64,000 bases of DNA from Flavobacterium sp. N2820 (lineage in GTDB: Bacteria; Bacteroidota; Bacteroidia; Flavobacteriales; Flavobacteriaceae), in assembly GCF_025947285.1 (NCBI RefSeq), contig NZ_CP110008.1, forward strand, positions 2,743,001 to 2,807,000, written 5' to 3'. Both the position numbers and the translations under genes were made by a program. Shown here piece by piece: positions 8,397 to 16,534 of this stretch (positions within the stretch are counted from its first letter, which is position 1; each line of letters opens with the position of its first letter). Below the pieces are notes generated by a model that worked only from the letters and a program-made list of their open reading frames with translations, ran no database searches and was not told the origin of the DNA.

Positions 8397-9116
8397 ATGA
8401 AAAATAAAATTGTCCTTATATCGCTTTTTGCTTTGCCAATTGTGATTTATCTGATATTTTCTACGGCTTCTCATAATTCACTTTTTTTACCAACACTTTC
8501 TGAAAATAATTCTGAAATTCCTCAAAATTGGACAAGTTTAGACAGCTCAAAAATAGCATTATCTGGAAAAATTACAGTTCTTGGTTTTGTAGGAAATAAT
8601 GTAATTGAAAATAGAGGCAATTTTTTTAACCTAAATCAAAAAATTTATAATAAATATAAAGGTTTTACTGATTTTCAAATGGTAATGGTTACCCCAAAAG
8701 GAAATGAAGCCAAAGCCAAACAAATAATTAATGAATTAGCTCCAATTACAGGTGATATGAAGGGTTGGAAATTTGTTTTTGCTTCGCCTGATGAGATACA
8801 ATCATTTTATGATAGTTACAAATTAGCAGGAAAATTAGATGAAAACTATGGAACACCTGCGGTTATAATAGTTGATAAAGCGTTAAATCATAGAGGAAGA
8901 AAAGGTAAAAACAGAAAAGGAGTAGAGGAATATAAGGAAAGTTACAATACAATTTCAGCGGCAGATTTGCATAATGAAATGACCGATGATGTAAAAATTA
9001 TTCTTCGTGAATATCGTTTAGCTTTGAAAAAAAATAATAATAAACGAAAAGACGCTTTTAGAGATAAAATTGAAGAGAATGTAACAAAAGCAAATCAAAA
9101 TAATAATGAAAAATAA
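8397..9116 (+). CDS. Sco-like membrane-anchored thioredoxin-fold protein without cysteines
   Basis: A 239-residue protein with one N-terminal anchor (about 4-22) and no cysteine anywhere. It aligns by eye with the Sco protein encoded next: KITVLGFVGNNVIENRG (about 58-74) sits where Sco has KVYVVEFFFSTCPTICPKM, QMVMVTPKGNEAKAKQI matches LVSITIDPKQDTPNVLK, and GWKFVFASPDEIQSFY matches NWHFLTGDKEYIYNLA. The copper-binding CxxxC is thus replaced by N-x-I-E-N. The C-terminal 50 residues are Lys/Asn-rich and charged. It overlaps the Sco gene by 11 nt, implying co-translation. Likely role: a structural or regulatory partner in Cu(A) assembly (inference). The ATG at 8397 follows the promoter box; the frame is open upstream to 8370. 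Confidence 0.65.
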   Translation: MKNKIVLISLFALPIVIYLIFSTASHNSLFLPTLSENNSEIPQNWTSLDSSKIALSGKITVLGFVGNNVIENRGNFFNLNQKIYNKYKGFTDFQMVMVTPKGNEAKAKQIINELAPITGDMKGWKFVFASPDEIQSFYDSYKLAGKLDENYGTPAVIIVDKALNHRGRKGKNRKGVEEYKESYNTISAADLHNEMTDDVKIILREYRLALKKNNNKRKDAFRDKIEENVTKANQNNNEK

Positions 9117-9732
9117 GTCATACATTGGAATTTCATTTATCGTTTTGATTTTCGGAATTTGGGCTATCCCAAAAATTATAGCTAAATTCCAAAAATCAGA
9201 TTTAGTTGAAATTGGACCCGTTCCAACATTCGAATTAACCAATCAAAATAATAAGAAAATTTCGGACAAAGATTATTTGGGTAAAGTCTATGTAGTAGAA
9301 TTCTTTTTTTCCACTTGTCCAACAATTTGTCCAAAAATGAATCAAAGTATGTTGCAATTGCAAGATGAATTTTATGGCAATCCAAGTTTTGGATTGGTCT
9401 CAATCACAATTGACCCAAAACAAGACACACCTAATGTTTTAAAGGAACACGCGGATTTATTAGGTGTAAAACATTATAATTGGCATTTTTTAACAGGTGA
9501 TAAAGAATATATTTATAATTTAGCCAACAAAGGATTCAATTTATTTGCTGGTGAAAATTATAAAGCAGCTGGCGGATTTGAACATTCGGGTTTGTTTGCT
9601 CTTGTAGATAAAGAAGGGAAAATTAGATGCAGAAAAGACGCACAAGGCAATCCAATTTTATACTATGATGGATTAGAAGCAGATGGCGTGCAAGCCATTA
9701 AAGAGGATATTAAAAAATTATTAGAAGAATAA
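9106..9732 (+). CDS. SCO1/SenC family copper chaperone
   Basis: This 208-residue membrane-anchored thioredoxin-fold protein delivers copper to, or reduces, the Cu(A) site of cytochrome c oxidase in the periplasm. The anchor spans about residues 7-24. The copper ligands are Cys71 and Cys75 in STCPTICPKMN and His160 in FEHSGLF, all present. SITIDPKQDTPNVLKEHADLLG is the family signature after the active site. The start overlaps the upstream Sco-like gene by 11 nt, and the next gene begins 1 nt after the stop, so the set is tightly coupled. Confidence 0.92.
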   Translation: MKNKSYIGISFIVLIFGIWAIPKIIAKFQKSDLVEIGPVPTFELTNQNNKKISDKDYLGKVYVVEFFFSTCPTICPKMNQSMLQLQDEFYGNPSFGLVSITIDPKQDTPNVLKEHADLLGVKHYNWHFLTGDKEYIYNLANKGFNLFAGENYKAAGGFEHSGLFALVDKEGKIRCRKDAQGNPILYYDGLEADGVQAIKEDIKKLLEE

Positions 9733-9733
9733 T

Positions 9734-10273
9734 ATGGAACAGTCAAAAGAAATAAAATATAATAAGGTCATCATTGCTTTATCAATAGCAATTCCAGTAG
9801 TAGTCGCGTTACTTTTTGGAGTAAACTTAAGAAAAATGGGCTTTGATGTACAACCATTGTCGTTCTTACCGCCAATTTATGCTACAACGAACGGATTAAC
9901 AGCCTTTATTTTAATAGGTGCTGTGGTTGCAATTAAAAACGGTAATAGAAAGTTACATGAAAATTTAATGAAAACCGCAATTGCATGTTCTGTTGCGTTT
10001 TTAGCCATGTATGTTGCCTATCACATGACTTCAGATTCTACAAAATTTGGAGGAGAAGGCATTGCGAAATATATTTATTATTTCATCTTAATCACTCATA
10101 TTTTATTATCGGTTATCATTATTCCTTTAGTGTTAACCACTTATGTTAAAGCTTGGTCTGAACAATTTGATAAGCACAAACGCATTGCAAAAATTACGTT
10201 TCCAATTTGGTTGTATGTTGCGGTTACAGGTGTTGTGGTGTATTTAATGATTTCTCCTTATTATGCACACTAA
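9734..10273 (+). CDS. DUF420 membrane protein (CtaM-like oxidase assembly factor)
   Basis: A 179-residue protein with five hydrophobic helices. The family's conserved histidines are visible in KLHENLM, YVAYHMTSDSTKFGGEG and ITHILLSVI, and a further histidine is in FDKHKRIAKITFPIW. DUF420 proteins include CtaM, needed for heme-A-type oxidases in Firmicutes; the placement after Sco supports an oxidase assembly role here. Coupled to sco by a 1-nt gap. The function in Bacteroidota is inference. Confidence 0.82.
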   Translation: MEQSKEIKYNKVIIALSIAIPVVVALLFGVNLRKMGFDVQPLSFLPPIYATTNGLTAFILIGAVVAIKNGNRKLHENLMKTAIACSVAFLAMYVAYHMTSDSTKFGGEGIAKYIYYFILITHILLSVIIIPLVLTTYVKAWSEQFDKHKRIAKITFPIWLYVAVTGVVVYLMISPYYAH

Positions 10274-10313
10274 AGAAAATAGAACAAAGAAAATAGAACA
10301 AAGAGGTTGTAAG

Positions 10314-10529
10314 ATGAAAATATTTTTCTTTTTTCTTTTCTCTTTTTTCTTTTCTCTTTCGACTCAAGCTCAATGCGCCATGTGTCGTGCTGCTCTGGAA
10401 AGCGAAGATGGTGGTGTAAAAGCAGAAGCCGTTAATGACGGAATTGTTTATTTAATGGCAATTCCTTACGTTTTAGTTGGTGTTTTAGGATACGCAATTT
10501 ACAAAATGCGTTACGGAAAGAAGAAGTAG
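10314..10529 (+). CDS. Small exported CxxC membrane protein of the oxidase block
   Basis: From the ATG at 10314 this is a 71-residue protein: a signal peptide (about 1-20, ending STQAQ), a short loop with QCAMCRAALES (a CxxC pair), then one membrane helix (YLMAIPYVLVGVLGYAIY) and a basic tail. The frame is open upstream to 10263, inside the DUF420 gene, but that part reads as hydrophilic repeats of Glu-Asn-Arg-Thr-Lys, so I rejected it. The CxxC faces the periplasm by prediction and could handle copper or disulfides with Sco. No named family is recognised. Confidence 0.7.
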   Translation: MKIFFFFLFSFFFSLSTQAQCAMCRAALESEDGGVKAEAVNDGIVYLMAIPYVLVGVLGYAIYKMRYGKKK

Positions 10530-10571
10530 TTAGAAAATCAATTTCAAGTAATTCTTAATTCATTAATTGAA

Positions 10572-11963
10572 TTACTCCATTCCGTCAATACTGATGCTCA
10601 TTTTCCCAGAAGTAGTTATGAATGCAATGATGGCTTTATCCGTTAATTCAATTTTTTCAAATTCAAAATCGTTCAAAGTTCCGTTGACAAAAACGCCTTT
10701 CATGGGTGAATAATTTGATAAATACGGATTCATGCTCTTTTTGCCTTCTTCTAAATTTCCTTTTATTGAATAACGGCAGTTTTCCTGAATTTTTCTTAAA
10801 ATAGTTCCTTGCAAAAGCCAATTTGCGGATTTTGTTAAAATACCTTTAGTGTTCAAAACATAATCCATTTGGTCAAAATAAATTTCTTTTGTAATTGAAT
10901 TATAATTCGGAATTCCTGATAAATAAATCGTGCCATTAATACTTCCTAAAAGATCTAATGCAATAATCATTTTGCCATCTTTTTGCCATAAATCAACTTT
11001 TTGAACCGTAATTTTTCTACTTCCCGATGCAAATTCTTGACCTTGAAAATTTTTGGTTACAATTTTACTTGCGCTTTCATAGGTAGAAACTGCCACCACA
11101 GAAGCTGTTGTGTTTTCTGGTATTGATGCTACAGGTTTTAATATGATTTTAGCAGCATCAAATCCGTTTTTAGGCTCTTGCCCCACCATGGTTTGCATGT
11201 TGCATTTTAAGCCCATGTTTAGTGTGATTTTTGATTTTGATAGTTTAGCTTCGGTTACATACAATTCCATCGGAACCATTTTAAACCAAGTTTCATATTG
11301 TTCACTTGTTAAAAAGGGCGTGCTTAATTTTTCTAAAACAACTAATACTTGTGGTTTAAAATCGCAGGTTTCGTCAATCGCTTTGTCAATTTTTTTTGCA
11401 ATTTTCGATTTAAAAATACTTAGCGTTGGATTAATAATGTAAGTAATTGGGACATTTTTTCCTGCAACTAAAATACTTGGGCTTTCACTCCATTCAAAAT
11501 CTTCTAATTTAGAAACTGTAGTAAGTTTCCAGTTGGTTAAATGGGTCTTGCTGTTTAATGTGATGGTTCCGTTTAAGTTGATTTCTCGGGTATCATTTAA
11601 TCCCATAAAATCAGTACCGTATTTAAATTTTGCCCAAATTTTCATTGGAATTACAGAAACAATATTGCCGTCTTTTTCAGTTAACTTGATAGGAGCTGTT
11701 TTCCAAATTTTCATTTCGGTTTTGTCATCACTTAAAACAGAATCGTTATAAATTAATCCAGTTAAATTTTTATTCAACTGATATTCTATTTCCTTAAGTG
11801 TAATTTCAACAGGCATAGCCACAAAAGAAGTTTTATTTTTGTAAACCACGGCAGCATTGTTTGAAGGTGCAGGTTTTAGCGCTTCTATTTTATTGGTTGT
11901 TCCACAAGAAATTAATAGTAAAAACAAGCAAAAGATCAGAGTAAAAGCAATAGTTGTTTTCAT
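10572..11963 (-). CDS. DUF4403 family lipoprotein
   Basis: A 463-residue lipoprotein. The signal peptide ends LLLISC, giving a lipidated cysteine at about 20. The remainder matches what I know of DUF4403: paired domains with KTSFVAMPVEITLKEIEYQLNKNLTGLIY at the front, WKLTTVSKLEDFEWSESP in the middle and KLEEGKK-type basic loops near the end. Such paired folds resemble lipid-binding tubular domains, but the function is unknown. The ATG at 11963 is preferred over two upstream GTG codons. It is alone on this strand, convergent with the oxidase block and divergent from tolC. Confidence 0.75.
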   Translation of the reverse strand: MKTTIAFTLIFCLFLLLISCGTTNKIEALKPAPSNNAAVVYKNKTSFVAMPVEITLKEIEYQLNKNLTGLIYNDSVLSDDKTEMKIWKTAPIKLTEKDGNIVSVIPMKIWAKFKYGTDFMGLNDTREINLNGTITLNSKTHLTNWKLTTVSKLEDFEWSESPSILVAGKNVPITYIINPTLSIFKSKIAKKIDKAIDETCDFKPQVLVVLEKLSTPFLTSEQYETWFKMVPMELYVTEAKLSKSKITLNMGLKCNMQTMVGQEPKNGFDAAKIILKPVASIPENTTASVVAVSTYESASKIVTKNFQGQEFASGSRKITVQKVDLWQKDGKMIIALDLLGSINGTIYLSGIPNYNSITKEIYFDQMDYVLNTKGILTKSANWLLQGTILRKIQENCRYSIKGNLEEGKKSMNPYLSNYSPMKGVFVNGTLNDFEFEKIELTDKAIIAFITTSGKMSISIDGME

Positions 11964-12078
11964 CACCACAAAATATAAGTTGATTTTTTTTTTGATGTAA
12001 AAGTAAAATTTTAATTGATAACTGTAACAAAATTCAAAAAAAGAGGTCTTATTGGTATTGAGAAATAAAGCCCATAAA

Positions 12079-13401
12079 ATGATAACAAAAAAAATACTCT
12101 TTTTTCTATTGCTGATTGGTTTTCAACTTTCGGCACAAACGAAAAAATGGACATTGGAAGAATGTGTGGATTATGCCATCAAAAATAATATTTCTATTAA
12201 ATCATCTGAGTTGGATTTAAAAACTTCGGATATTGAGAAAATGGAAGCTGTTGGTGGTTTTTTACCCACTTTAAATGCTAATGCTAATTACAGTATCAAT
12301 ACAGGAGCAAGTATTAATCCTGTTACGAATCAGTTTCAAAACGAAACTTTTAAATCGTTATCAGCTGGAGCAAATTCAAACGTTACTTTGTTTAATGGAT
12401 TGGCAAATTGGAAAACACTACAAAGAGCTAAGCTTAATAAAATAGCAAATTCATACAGGTTAGATAAAATGAAAGACGATATTGCGCTTTCGGTGGCAAA
12501 TTCTTATTTGCAAATTTTATTCAATAAAGAACAATTAAAAGTTCAAAAAAATCAAAATTTAATTACAAAAGAAAATTTAAAAAGAACGCAAGAATTAATT
12601 GATGCGGGTTCTGTTCCGGCAGGTGATATTTATGAATTGTTAGCAACGGATGCCACACAACAACAACAAATTATTAGCACTGAAAATGCTTTGCTGATCT
12701 CAAAAATTGCATTGTGTCAAACTTTATTGATTGAAGATTATGCAAATTTTGATATTTCAGATGAAACGATAGATTTACCGCTTTCAAATGTGACTAATGA
12801 AACTCAGGAAGCTATTTTGGCGAAAGCAAAAGAATCTGTTAAAGATGTAAAAATTGCAATGTCTAATGTAGCAATTGCCAAAAAAGATGTAGCCATTTCG
12901 CGTTCGTCATATTTGCCAACGTTAACAGGTTTCTTTGGATACAATACACGTTGGGCAGAAAGCACACCTTTTAGTTTTGTAGATCAATTATCTTTATTTG
13001 ATGGTACAGCAGTTGGATTACAACTTAATGTTCCAATTTTGAATGGGTTTTCAACAAGAGGAAGAGTACAACGTGCAAAGATCAATCAAGAGCGCACAGA
13101 ATTTCAGTTAAAACAAGCCGAATTAGATTTAGAGCGTAATGTATATCAAGCGTATAATGATGTAATTAATGCAAAAAAATCGTTTGAAGCTGCACAAAAA
13201 ACATTGGAAGCACGTAAACAAGCATTTGACTTTTCTAAAGAAAGATATGATGTAGGGTTATTAAACGCATTTGATTATTCGCAATCAACAATTGCATTAG
13301 AAAATGCACAATCAGAAGTAATAAGAACAAAATACGATTACATTTTTAGAACCAAAATATTAGAATTCTATTTCGGAATTCCATTAATCAAAAAACAATA
13401 A
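12079..13401 (+). CDS. TolC family outer-membrane efflux protein
   Basis: A 440-residue protein with signal peptide (about 1-20, ending LSAQ) and two long alpha-helical repeats typical of the TolC channel. The first repeat starts WTLEECVDYAIKNNISIKSSELD, the second near EAILAKAKESVKDVKIAMSNV, each followed by short strand segments (YLPTLTGFFGYN). It forms a trimeric channel across the outer membrane and periplasm. The frame is open back to 12052, but the ATG at 12079 begins the signal peptide. A membrane-fusion protein gene follows after 20 bp. No inner-membrane pump is encoded with the pair. Confidence 0.88.
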   Translation: MITKKILFFLLLIGFQLSAQTKKWTLEECVDYAIKNNISIKSSELDLKTSDIEKMEAVGGFLPTLNANANYSINTGASINPVTNQFQNETFKSLSAGANSNVTLFNGLANWKTLQRAKLNKIANSYRLDKMKDDIALSVANSYLQILFNKEQLKVQKNQNLITKENLKRTQELIDAGSVPAGDIYELLATDATQQQQIISTENALLISKIALCQTLLIEDYANFDISDETIDLPLSNVTNETQEAILAKAKESVKDVKIAMSNVAIAKKDVAISRSSYLPTLTGFFGYNTRWAESTPFSFVDQLSLFDGTAVGLQLNVPILNGFSTRGRVQRAKINQERTEFQLKQAELDLERNVYQAYNDVINAKKSFEAAQKTLEARKQAFDFSKERYDVGLLNAFDYSQSTIALENAQSEVIRTKYDYIFRTKILEFYFGIPLIKKQ

Positions 13402-13421
13402 CAAAATACAAATATCAAGTC

Positions 13422-14744
13422 ATGTCAAAGAAAACCATATTCATTTTATTAGGAAGTGCAATCGGATTAATCTTATTGTTAGTTGGACTAAAAAAAGGTG
13501 GCGTTATCGGAAATAATGATGATTCAAAAATTGTAGAATTATCAAAAGTTGCGCAAACTACAATTGTTGAAACCGTTTCTGCAACCGGAAAAATTCAACC
13601 AGAAATTGAAGTTAAAATTTCATCTGAAGTTTCGGGAGAAGTTATTGCATTACCTGTGAAAGAAGGGCAACAAGTAAAAAAAGGCGATTTATTAGTACGA
13701 ATTAATCCAGATTTATATGAATCAGGAGTAAATCGTTCAGTAGCATCTATGTCGACAACAAAAGCCGGATTAACACAAGCCGATGCACAAGTAAAAGAAG
13801 CTAAAGCCAGTTATGATAGAAGCAAAAAATTATTTGACAAAGGTATTATTTCAAGAGCAGAATGGGACAAAGCGGTTTCTGCTTATGAAGTTGCAGTTGC
13901 CAACAAACAATCGGCTTATTATCAAGTACAAAGTGCTTCCGCAACTGTTACAGAAGCAAAAGATAACTTAGGAAGAACTACAATTTATGCTCCAGCAGAC
14001 GGAACAATTTCGTTATTAAACATTGAATTAGGTGAAAGAGTTTTAGGAACGCAACAAATGACAGGAACTGAAATTCTTAGAATTGCGAACTTAAACAACA
14101 TGGAAGTTGAAGTAGATGTAAACGAAAACGATATTGTAAAAATAAACATTGGTGATTCGGCTAAAATTGAAGTTGATGCGTATTTAAAAAGGGAATTTAA
14201 AGGAATTGTTACGAGTATTTCCAATTCGGCAAGTACGGCGTTAACAGCTGATCAAGTAACTAACTTTAAAGTAAAAGTTAGAATTTTAAAAGAATCGTAT
14301 CAAGATTTATTAAAAGGCAAACCAGAAAACTATTCGCCTTTTAGACCAGGAATGACGGCTACTGTTGATATTATTACCGAAAGAAAAGAAAAAATTATTG
14401 CTGTACCAATTAGTGCTGTTGTAATTAAAGATGATACTACTTCTGTTAAAAAAGACATTGTTGCGGAGTTAGAAAAAGAAGATCAAGAGAAAAAAGGAAC
14501 AGCTCCAAAAAGTGATAAAAAATTCGAATGTGTTTTTGTTAAGGTTGGCGATAAAGCAAAGCTTCGTGTAGTAAAAACAGGTATTCAAGACGATTCAAAT
14601 ATTGAAATTATATCAGGTTTAAAACCAGGTGAAGAAATTATCATTGGTCCATATACCACTGTTTCTAAAGATTTAGTTTCAAATGATAAAGTAAAAGTGG
14701 AGTCTGAAAAAGATAAAAAAGACAATACTAAAAAAGAAAAATAA
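13422..14744 (+). CDS. Periplasmic adaptor (HlyD/MacA-type membrane fusion protein)
   Basis: A 440-residue adaptor linking an inner-membrane pump to TolC. N-terminal anchor about 5-22. The lipoyl halves are VSGEVIALPVKEGQQVKKGDLL and YAPADGTISLLNIELGERV, flanking a coiled coil (about 105-170). A beta-barrel domain follows (EVDVNENDIVKINIGDSAKIEV), then a membrane-proximal domain (IEIISGLKPGEEIIIGPY). The Lys-rich tail is low complexity. This type usually works with a MacB-like ABC permease or an RND pump; neither is next to it, since tsaB follows after a terminator. Confidence 0.88.
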   Translation: MSKKTIFILLGSAIGLILLLVGLKKGGVIGNNDDSKIVELSKVAQTTIVETVSATGKIQPEIEVKISSEVSGEVIALPVKEGQQVKKGDLLVRINPDLYESGVNRSVASMSTTKAGLTQADAQVKEAKASYDRSKKLFDKGIISRAEWDKAVSAYEVAVANKQSAYYQVQSASATVTEAKDNLGRTTIYAPADGTISLLNIELGERVLGTQQMTGTEILRIANLNNMEVEVDVNENDIVKINIGDSAKIEVDAYLKREFKGIVTSISNSASTALTADQVTNFKVKVRILKESYQDLLKGKPENYSPFRPGMTATVDIITERKEKIIAVPISAVVIKDDTTSVKKDIVAELEKEDQEKKGTAPKSDKKFECVFVKVGDKAKLRVVKTGIQDDSNIEIISGLKPGEEIIIGPYTTVSKDLVSNDKVKVESEKDKKDNTKKEK

Positions 14745-14771
14745 GATTTCTTATTAGTTAATTTGGGTAAG

Positions 14772-14803
14772 TAAGACGTTAGAAATAGCGTCTTATTTTT
14801 TTT
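14772..14803 (+). terminator. Terminator after the TolC/adaptor operon
   Basis: The arms TAAGACG (14772-14778) and CGTCTTA (14789-14795) form a hairpin followed by a T-run. Confidence 0.8.
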
Positions 14804-14819
14804 AGAAAAGATTACGTAG

Positions 14820-14827
14820 TAACTTTG
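14820..14827 (+). promoter_or_regulatory. Promoter -7 box for tsaB
   Basis: TAACTTTG lies 17 bp before the tsaB ATG and follows the terminator directly. Confidence 0.6.
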
Positions 14828-14844
14828 CTGTTCAAAAATCAATT

Positions 14845-15504
14845 ATGTCGCTTATTTTAAATTTAGAAACCGCCACAAAAAATTGTTCTGTAGCCTTGGC
14901 TAAAGACGGAAAAACTATTGCATGCAAAGAAATAGCAGCACAAAATTTTTCACATGCAGAAAAATTACATGTTTTTATAGAAGAAATTTTAAGTGAAAAT
15001 AATATTCAATTTTCAGATTTGAATGCGATTGCGGTGAGTCAAGGACCTGGTTCTTACACAGGTTTGCGAATTGGCGTTTCTTCGGCAAAAGGGTTGTGTT
15101 ATGCATTGAATATTCCATTGATTGCACTAGATACATTACAGCTTTTAGCTAAACAAATCACAATAGAAAACGGTATTATTCTGCCAATGATTGATGCACG
15201 TAGAATGGAAGTTTTCTCAGCTTTTTACGATAAAAATCACATCCAAATTCGAACTACTCAAGCCGAAATAATCGATGAATTATCCTATCAAGAAATTTCA
15301 GAAATTATTCATTTAGTTGGTGACGGAATTGAAAAATTCAAAAACACATTGACAGATGAGAAATTTATATTTCATAGCGATGCTGTATTTCCTTCTGCAA
15401 AAGAAATGAGTGAATTGTCGTTTAATAAATTCAAAATAAAAGACTTTGTTGATGTTGCTTATTTTGAACCTTTTTATTTAAAAGATTTCGTTTTATCTAA
15501 GTAA
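14845..15504 (+). CDS. tsaB: tRNA threonylcarbamoyladenosine biosynthesis protein TsaB
   Basis: TsaB is the inactive ASKHA-fold partner that, with TsaD and TsaE, transfers the threonylcarbamoyl group to A37 of ANN-decoding tRNAs. The 219-residue length is typical. Visible signatures are the N-terminal ILNLETATKNCSVAL, the SHAEKLHVFIEEIL segment, and SQGPGSYTGLRIGVSSAKGL, which is diagnostic. It has its own promoter box and converges on mscS with only 5 nt between the stop codons. Confidence 0.93.
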   Translation: MSLILNLETATKNCSVALAKDGKTIACKEIAAQNFSHAEKLHVFIEEILSENNIQFSDLNAIAVSQGPGSYTGLRIGVSSAKGLCYALNIPLIALDTLQLLAKQITIENGIILPMIDARRMEVFSAFYDKNHIQIRTTQAEIIDELSYQEISEIIHLVGDGIEKFKNTLTDEKFIFHSDAVFPSAKEMSELSFNKFKIKDFVDVAYFEPFYLKDFVLSK

Positions 15505-15509
15505 AAAAA

Positions 15510-16328
15510 TTATTCTTTGTGAATTTCCACTTGATGTGGATATGGAATTTCGATACCAACTTGATCAAAAGCTTGTTTAGTTTTTTCTAAAACATCCGAT
15601 TTTACTTTCCAATAATTATCAGTTAAAGTAAATGGGCGAACAGCAAAATCAATTGAACTGGTGGCTAAATTTGTAATAAATACCGCAGCTTCTGGCTCGT
15701 TTAATACTTCAGGAATTGATTTTAAAACGGTTTCTATTGTTGACTTTGCTAACTGTAAATCGGTTGTATAATCAACAGAAAGAATTAAATCAACTCTTCT
15801 AATTCCGTTGACAGTATAATTTGTTATAACACCATTTGATAAAGCTGCATTTGGAATTATAATTTGTTTGTTGTCTGGCGATGTTATTACTGTAGAAAAT
15901 ATTTTTATATCTTTTACAGTTCCTAATACACCTTGTGCTTCAATAAAATCACCCAATCTAAAAGGTTTAAAGAGAATAATTAAAATTCCACCAGCAAAAT
16001 TGGAAAGTGAACCTTGTAGCGATAAACCGATAGCTAAACCAGCGGCCCCTAAAATGGTTACAAATGCAGAGGTTTCTATGCCAAGTTTTGAAATTACCGT
16101 AACAAAGAGTAATATACGCAAGGTCCAAAAAATTAAATTTCCAATAAAATTAGAAAGCGTTAATTCTACATTACGACTTACCATTAATTTTTTAGCAGCT
16201 TTAGTTATAAAACTAGTAGCCCATAGTCCAATTAAAAGGATCAGAATTGCCACTACAAACTTTGGAGAGTATTCTAGGATTAAATTTTTTATGGTTTCGA
16301 AATAATTTTGGATTTCTAATGCTGTCAT
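15510..16328 (-). CDS. Small-conductance mechanosensitive channel (MscS family)
   Basis: A 272-residue protein with three membrane helices (about 20-40, 60-80 and 88-110). The pore helix is glycine/alanine-rich (ILGAAGLAIGLSLQGSLSNFAGGILIILFKPF), the family hallmark. The beta domain that follows includes GDFIEAQGVLGTVKDIKIF and IIIPNAALSNGVITNY, then an alpha/beta domain ending YPHQVEIHKE. It opens under membrane tension to release solutes on osmotic downshock. Minimal MscS length; transcribed alone toward tsaB. Confidence 0.93.
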   Translation of the reverse strand: MTALEIQNYFETIKNLILEYSPKFVVAILILLIGLWATSFITKAAKKLMVSRNVELTLSNFIGNLIFWTLRILLFVTVISKLGIETSAFVTILGAAGLAIGLSLQGSLSNFAGGILIILFKPFRLGDFIEAQGVLGTVKDIKIFSTVITSPDNKQIIIPNAALSNGVITNYTVNGIRRVDLILSVDYTTDLQLAKSTIETVLKSIPEVLNEPEAAVFITNLATSSIDFAVRPFTLTDNYWKVKSDVLEKTKQAFDQVGIEIPYPHQVEIHKE

Positions 16329-16534
16329 GGTTCTATTTGAAGTGAATTGTAATTACAAAGATAAAGTTTGTATCCAAAATAAACTAATTGCATTTTGTTT
16401 TTACTTTTAATCCAGTTTAATTTAAAGTTATCAAAAGGTTTGTTTTTTGTTTGAAAAACTTATAATTGATAACATTAAATTAACGTAAGAATGAAAATCT
16501 TGAAAGACTTTTGCATAAAATTAATTCATATAAA

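Noticed and set aside
15868..16305. Plus-strand reading frame of 145 codons
   Set aside because: It lies entirely opposite the MscS gene, whose protein is unmistakable.
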